DNA from: Talinum fruticosum
Lineage: Eukaryota; Streptophyta; Magnoliopsida; Caryophyllales; Talinaceae
Reading direction: 5' to 3'
Length of the DNA: 64,000 nt
Assembly (NCBI GenBank): GCA_021018815.1
Contig: JAITYX010000049.1
Span: forward strand, 1,736,001-1,800,000
Position 1 is the first letter of the stretch. Every line of letters starts with the position of its first letter. This document shows, piece after piece, positions 57,797 through 64,000 of the stretch. The notes under the pieces are model-generated. The model saw nothing but the letters and a program-made list of their open reading frames with translations, did no database searches and had not been told where the DNA came from. Position numbers and translations under genes: made by a program.

Positions 57797-58378
57797 GTTC
57801 AAACATAAAGCCAAAACTTCACGACCTCTTCATGGCCAAGTCAAGGAAGCACATTTGAAACATGATCCGGCTACGGATCATTTTTAGGGAACACTTGAAT
57901 CTATTTATATTCGATTGTTAGCTAATAAAACTATTAATGAAGAAAGTTTTATCCAAGCTTCAGCCAGAGAACGGTGAAGTTTAGTCTCCTCATCCGAGCT
58001 TCAGGACATTGATCGGGTGAAGCTCGGGATACCCAGCTGAACTTCGGATCCAAGAAGTGATCATGTTCCGGCCCCTAGCTAGACTTCAAACCTTACTGCC
58101 TGAGTCATGTTCAAGCTCCCTACTAAGCTTTAGACTAAGTACGTGGTCAAGTTTTGGGACATCAATTTGAGATTTAGGTTTTAATTAGTCAAGTTCGAGA
58201 ATCGGTCACCCGGACTTCGGACTCGTTAGTCAAGTCCAGCCTCCCTTGTTAGAGTTCAAGTCAAGAGACAACTAATTCCAAATGTATTAATTCAATCAAC
58301 ATCTAAAGAAATAGGTAAGTACCCTTTAGTGTCTACTTTTACCTTTGTTTTTTAGATTGGGTCAAAGTGGGGACTAAC
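57797..58378 (+). other. Tat 3' UTR and polypurine tract
   Basis: Non-coding, with dispersed TTCGGAC and AAGCTT words related to the array. The PPT is GTCAAAGTGGGGACTAAC at 58361-58378, directly before the LTR. It matches the PPTs at 37592, 43591 and, degenerate, 35411. Confidence 0.65.
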
Positions 58379-60278
58379 TGTGGACACCGAAAAAGTGTTA
58401 TCCCTTTTCTCATTTATTTATTTTGTTAGCCCGGTCATGAAATCCTAATCTTGTTTGCTGATTCATATCACGATTGGAGTCCGATTGGCATTACGGAAGC
58501 CAATAAACCACAAAGAACCCCTTCGCACCACAAAAGCGACTTTATATGCTTTGGGCTAACCCACAAACCCATTTTCTTTCAACCGGACCAAAAATAAAAC
58601 CCGCCAAAAATAAAACCTGTCAAAATGGAAACATTCCAAAAATAGAAAAGTGCCATGACCGACGGCGAGTCACCTCTATAACAGGGAAAACCGCACCGTT
58701 TCACTGTTTCACTCAGCGAGCAATCGAGGCTCAAAACTCGAAGCGACCGTACGACATCGTTTTGACCGTTGCTTTGCGTTTTTAACATTTTCTTGCGAAA
58801 ACGCTGCGTTTAGTCCCAGCGTCCAACTAAAGCATGGAACCCCGAAACGCCCGTACGATGTCGTTAGAGATCGGCGCCGCGCATCTCGACCCTCTCCAAG
58901 GGATTTTCTGTTCAATTGATTTCGTCTCGGTTTTTTCGATTTTCCGGCTGGTCCGGTTCGAGTACTTTGGACGGCTAGCTGCATGCTCTTTAGGTCATTT
59001 TGTGACCAAAGCTTTCCTCTACAAATAGAGGGCCTAACCCCTCATTCCGCCGATGGCCATTCCCATGTTACACACTTGTTAATATTTACCTAAGCGCTAC
59101 TAAATGATACATCGATATTCTTATCTCTTAGCTCTTTTTCAGTAAATCATTACTCCACCAAGCATCTCATCATTCTCCTACACTACTCTACTGCCACAAA
59201 TTCCACAAAAGGCTTCTTCGGTTTTGTTCATCCACCGCCACACCGCAAAATTCATTCGCGATTCAAGATCGGCAGGTGGGACAACTCGAGGCGCACATTT
59301 CATTCTAAATCCCCGATTAAGTTTTATTTAATTTATGTTTCTTTTATCACTTTCCGTATTATGGATAAAGATGTAATTGGATTTAATTCCTCTCCGCTCA
59401 TTGTAGTTTTTATTTCTTGCTTTCTTTTTCTTTTTCCCTTCTTTGCTTTCTTTTATCGCTTTTCTATCTACTATTTATCGCTTTCCTAGCATGTTTGGTT
59501 GATTTAATTTTCACACTTAGTATCTTGTATGCTTGGATGTTTTAACACATTTCTTTAACTCACAATTCGAATTAGTAAAGGTCGTTTACGGACGGGTGGA
59601 ATGGAAGGGCTTATTCCTACATTTCGTACCTTCGCCCCCGAACCTTCGATTCTCGGTTCTAGACCGATGTAGTCATTTTCTAAATCTCTTTCAAGCTTAG
59701 TCTTTTCATACTAAGATTGGAAGAGTATTTCTTTTAATTTTTCTTAGTTTTTATTTCTAAAACATAATGGCGACTCCCTTTTCATATTTTATTTCTCCTA
59801 ACTCGCTTCTCGGCATTTCGATTTAAAACATGAAAAATTTTTAATTAATTTTTGCCAGCTGAGGCCATAGGATCGAGACTAATTTCTTAGTCTCGGCCTC
59901 ATGGCCGGCCCGGTCATCAATTAGTGCTGGCTCTCGCTAGCTCCAGTGGTAACCGGGCTTGGCTTTCGATCCAAGCCAGTTTATTCCCTTTTGGCCCAAA
60001 AGCCTTGCAAGCATAATGTTAATTTTATTTTTCTGTTTTCTTGAATTATGAAATAATGTCCCGAGACTTCTAAAATTAATTTCTAAAATAAAGATTAATA
60101 AAATTACCAATAACCATTTCAAGATTAGATTACAAAAATAGAAAATCTCAATAAGATACACAGCCTCAGTTTCCAAATGAACTTTCAAAAATCATCTTTC
60201 AAAAGAATATTCAAAAATCAAAGAGACCTCACATTCGTGAGGAAACTCGGTCCTAGGGATGGGCCGTGGTTCGTACGA
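58379..60278 (+). repeat. LTR2 copy 4, 3' LTR on the + strand, about 1.9 kb
   Basis: It starts TGTGGACACCGAAAAAGTGTTATCC and ends GGGCCGTGGTTCGTACGA, where the family end is GGTTCCTACA. Landmarks in reverse complement to the other copies include CTTAGTCTTTTCATACTAAG near 59697, GAATTATGAAATAATGTCCCGAG near 60042 and the degenerate TATA box CTACAAATAGAGGG near 59020. A PPT precedes it, making it a 3' LTR. The only LTR2 copy in the window on this strand. Confidence 0.75.
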
Positions 60279-60962
60279 GTAGATGTCTTCAACTTCACCC
60301 CTTTGACCCTAAAACCACACACACGACCCTTTCCATCGAGATTATATCCGACCCATAACCATTCTTGAGTAAGTGGTTGTTGCTTGGGAACCCTCAGCTG
60401 GAGAAGCTTGAGCCCTCCGATACTCCTCCGACTTCTTCGTGTGCTCATCCTATAAAGGTTATTGATACTATAAATTTGCATAATGAAATTACTACGGTGA
60501 TAATGTACTATACTTTAGAATTATCGGTGTCTTCTTCATCAACATCAGTCTCTTTCTCCAAATCCTCTCACTCATCCTCCTTGGGGTCATCATCATTATT
60601 ATCAATCTCCTTTTCATCTTCAACTTGCTTCTCATCTTCTTCATGAGAATTAGAGCATATGGGGACTTCAACAACATCCGAGACAATTGTGTCATCTACT
60701 AAGGATATCACAATGACCTCATCAACATTCATCTCGGTCATTATATCCTTTTGATAGACTACGGGTAAATCTTCTTCAATATCAAGTGGACCATAAGGTC
60801 CGTCATGCAATGGGACCAATCAATTCATTTTACCTTAAACTCATTGTGGGTAATAAGGTACACCACTTGAGTTGCTGTATCTACAAATATGAATGGATCA
60901 TACTTTCTGTTTCGTCTATTATTATTCACCTCTAGATAATAAGATAGTTTTGGTTTATATAA
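60279..60962. other. Unassigned segment with an acidic frame
   Basis: Between LTR2 and LTR1. On the - strand 60568-60819 is an 83-codon frame with PYGPLDIEEDLPVVYQKDI and a strongly acidic end (EEDEKQVEDEKEIDNNDDD). Upstream on that strand, IFVDTATQVVYLITHNEFK can be read with no start. It could be a scrap of retrotransposon polyprotein linker, but I recognise no domain. The opposite Ser-rich frame (60365-60646) is its shadow. Confidence 0.3.
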
Positions 60963-63900
60963 TGTAACACCCCAAAGCAGCCCCTAAGAGTATTACATCG
61001 CCGCAGTTCCTTGAAGGAACTCCCGAGGCTCTTTTCGGTGTAAGTTTGGCTGTCTAAATTTAACTCAAAGACAATAAGGATGGTTTTCCAAAAGGACCCG
61101 AGATTTTATAAAAATTTCGGCAGAGTTCTGTTTGCAATATGGACTATTCCATAAGCGCGAAGCCTAAAACCCCGCATAAGAAACATAGTAAAACTCGACG
61201 AGCTACACGCTCGGAGTATACAACTCAACGGCCACACGCCGGAGTCCAACCTCATGCTATAAAACTTTAAACAATCTAACTAGGTTTACAATACTTCAGG
61301 TACAACTATATGAACTAAATTACAATTACAACATTGAGAATCATAACAATGCATGTCAGCCTACTTGGGTCGCTTCAACCACCAACAATCAGCAAAAGTC
61401 CGAAGCATGCTAAGTGTAAATTATGCTTCGAAAGTGTACCTGCAACACTCGGGTGGGGCGGGGCAATTTGTGGGGGTGAGCAATAATCCACGGGCTCACC
61501 GGAGTCTTATACCCTTGAAAAATGGAAATTCATTACACATAATACTCATAATAGGGAACATTTGTGAAAGCATAATAGCGTAATAGAAATTTATATACTT
61601 TTCACTGAAATCTCTTGTAATGAAAAGCTCAAGACTCTTTAATCACTTAAAAGCACACATTCACATTCAAGAATACTTCTTTTGGGGTTGAATCAACATT
61701 CCGAGCCTTCGAGGACTCGAACTAGCACTTCTTTAATTCGTGGCGCGACCCCGACAAAAGGCTCCCGGGACCATTCTTCTAGGAAGTCTCGGAGCGGGCA
61801 TCCTGTCTCTCCAGGACCCCTATTAGAACCCTTCCCTCGAAGTCTCTAGCTGGGCGTTCCCGGTTCGAACCCTTCGGTATGCTAAACGATCCGTAGCCAG
61901 TCGATTCAAAACAATTTGCACATTCTCATTCATCACATTCACTTCACAACTTTCTCAATCGATTCGATATCAAGGAAGGCATGACACGACGTGCCACCCT
62001 TATAAATTCACTTTCTCAAATAAGCTTTGCTTCTTTAAAACACAATCACGTTCGAAAGGCGGTTCTCAAGAAGTTGCATTCAAGAATTATTCACGTTACA
62101 TACAAAACTCCTTTCGAAACTATTTTGAGCATCACGTAAAGTAATCACATAGCACAAATAATCACCATTCATTGCAAGCACTCATTCTCGACTCTTTTCC
62201 AACTAAGCTTTTCTCAATTCATCGGTTTAGTACAATTGAATCCATTTTCCGAGCCACAATAACCACAAGTGCATATCACTTAAGTGACGTTTCAAGTTCG
62301 TCACAATTCATTGCCTTTTGCCTCACTTACTCATTTTACGCTTGTACTTTGTAATTCAACTTCTTTTGCCCGTATTCCATCACACCTCTCTTGCTCTCAC
62401 TTTATTGCCTAAGTCCCTTTCGTTGTGCTTAACTTCGGACTTGATTTCATCCCAAAGACTAAGATATGCTCTAAACTCATTATTTAACTCTTGCTCGTCC
62501 GTCCTTGGTTACATAACTCTCAATCTCTTTTCATTATTCGATCTCCGTTACCTTTGCTTATTTTCACGCTTAATTCAACCTCGAGGAATTAAATATACTT
62601 CGAATGTAATCAAGTTCCCAATTGCGCATTGCTCAATACGAATTCATACTCCTCTTTATATTTCAACCTACCATTTCCCAATGTTCGTAATTAGCTCTTG
62701 ATACCGCAGGTTCAAGAATCTCTAAAACTTAGTTAACTCGTAATTCATATCCATGTCCTAACCCCTTACTCCTTAATAGATATTCAGAACTTCAAAACCA
62801 CTCATTTGACTCGTACAATTTAACCTTTTTAGAATCAGCAGGTTCAATTCGACCCTAAACAACTGCTAATCTCTTTAACGTTCCCAAATGAATTCTCTAT
62901 TTAACCCATATGACTCCTTTCGTGACCCAATTCAACCTTATCAATTCTCTAAAATCCGTTCTAAACTCTTATTTCAATCTCAAACAACAATTAGGCCCGT
63001 TCACGATACGGATACTCAACGTTCATAACAATTCAATATTCACATAACACATTCAACAATCACAACAAATCCATTTAGATTTCGAAATTACTAATACTTT
63101 GAAGTATAAGACTACCCACCTTGATTCGGGGATTGAAAGTTTGCGATTTGCTTGAGGTTCGAGCTCCCCGGTTCGGTTCCTCCTTTCTCTGCTACCAGCC
63201 ATGGTTCTCGCCGCCTTCCTCCGCGCTCGACGCCGTCGTCGGCCACTGTCCTCACGCCCACCGGCTGCTGCCCTCTCTGCCTTCTAGCTCGTGCCCTCGC
63301 TCGGTTCCTTCCTTCCTTCCTTCAGCCTCGTTCGGCCTCGGTCTCTCGCTTTCCTCCCTTCGCTCGCGTCTGCTCGCGTCGCCGACCGCCGCCGTCGGTC
63401 TGCGGTGGTCGCCGGTCACCCTCGGTCTCCTTCGACCCTCACACCGCTCGCCTTTTCTCTCTCGTACGTTTTGGCGGCGCGATCCTCTCCTCTGCTCCTC
63501 CGTTTCCCTTGCGGGCGCCGGCTGCCTTCCTTTCGTTCGCCACTCGGCTTGCCGGCCTCCGACCTCGGCTCCGGGTCCGCGCGCTCTCTCTCTCTCTCTC
63601 CGCTCGGTGGCCCTCTCCCTTTCTTCCTCTTCTAGCTCTACTTCTCCTCTGTTTTCCCCGACCCCTTCTTCTTTCCTCGCCTCTCTCTCCACCGCCTAAT
63701 TTGGTTGGGTAAAGGTTCCTAATTGGACCCTCAAATAAGCTTAATCATCTCTTCATAATTTAGTAAAAATAATCATGGCCCATATACGACAAGTCTATAT
63801 CTTCTCCCTATCGTCCTCTTATGTCTGCGGCTTCTCGACTTATTTTAATATGCCGGCCACGACAATTCCTAACCACCCAATAGTTTAGCTCGGATGAAAA

Positions 63901-64000
63901 AGGAAGGCAATTTTCTTGATTTTATTTATTCGCCACCAGCCTCCAAAGGAATTCTAACGTAATATGTCCGGCCGTAAATAAAATCAGCCACTCAACCCCT
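60963..64000 (-). repeat. LTR1 copy D, running off the window
   Basis: It starts TGTAACACCCCAAAGCAGCC and follows LTR1 A throughout: GTATTACATCGCCGCAGTTCC near the start, CGGCCACACGCCGGAGTCCAAC near 61227, GGGGCAATTTGTGGGGGTGAGC near 61460, and a GC-rich block at 63120-63700. The end ...GGGTCTTACA has not been reached by 64000. By comparison with copy A it should come soon after. It is the best-preserved left end of the family. Confidence 0.8.
63120..63700. other. GC-rich, strand-skewed block of LTR1 D
   Basis: Pyrimidine- and CpG-rich on + (CTCGCTCGGTTCC, CTCTCTCTCTCTCTCC), the least decayed of the five blocks. Overlapping frames of 192, 186 and 114 codons (+) and 146 codons (-) arise from lack of A or T for stops and have no domain. 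Confidence 0.6.

Noticed and set aside
60365..60646. Ser-rich + strand frame
   Set aside because: It is the complement of the acidic - strand frame; Ser codons arise from TCT/TCA opposite AGA/TGA-rich sequence.
63121..63712. Frames of 192 and 186 codons near the window end as genes
   Set aside because: Low-complexity translations of the LTR1 D GC-rich block.

Overview
This is a window of plant nuclear DNA, almost certainly from a eudicot and from a repeat-rich, probably pericentromeric or heterochromatic, region. I reach that from the content: Ty3/gypsy and Ty1/copia LTR retrotransposons of plant-specific lineages, a CACTA transposase scrap and plant-only transposon-associated domains. All are AT-rich, broken by stops and frameshifts, and nested in each other. 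I found no intact gene, no convincing host gene, and no tRNA, rRNA or CRISPR. Family names below come from recognised protein motifs and terminal sequences read by eye, not from database searches.

Layout. (1) 1-5190: right part of an Athila-like gypsy element on the + strand, with a degenerate gag, most of pol missing, a 3' UTR and a 2.07-kb 3' LTR (TGTTA...TAACA). (2) 5191-24601: a Tat-lineage gypsy element on the - strand. Its 5' LTR is 22630-24601, the PBS lies at 22611-22628, the leader carries tandem repeats, then come gag, protease, RT, RNase H and integrase, ending at 8849. Beyond pol it carries two + strand (antisense) reading regions, one of them DUF7745-like with its own TATA box. 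It is split at 12527-18702 by an LTR of another family (LTR1), which is itself split at 13259-16643 by a second LTR1 copy with a perfect GATCA target duplication. (3) 24602-29062: non-LTR sequence with a degenerate gene resembling the plant mobile domain on the - strand. (4) 29063-38501: two further Tat-type LTRs (called LTR2). The first contains a copia fragment and a + strand LTR1 copy. They are followed by a Tat 3' UTR and a CACTA transposase fragment. (5) 38502-48130: a third LTR family (LTR3), then two copia elements on the - strand, one with gag and 5' LTR, the other with RT/RNase H, an extra env-position ORF and a 3' LTR. (6) 48131-57200: a second Tat gag/leader, an LTR1 copy, two copia LTRs in opposite orientation, one holding a foldback DNA transposon, and unassigned sequence. 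(7) 57200-60278: the 3' end of a + strand Tat element with a 44-bp repeat array, PPT and 3' LTR. (8) 60279-64000: a short unassigned stretch and an LTR1 copy running off the window.

How the parts relate. The window records successive insertions: Tat elements form the base, Athila, LTR1 and copia elements went into them, and LTR1 A and the foldback element are innermost. The points most worth following are the antisense ORFs of the Tat element, the extra ORF with its own TATA box behind the copia pol, the GC-rich strand-skewed block in all five LTR1 copies, the inverted pair of copia LTRs, and the foldback element with GTAAGGAG arrays.
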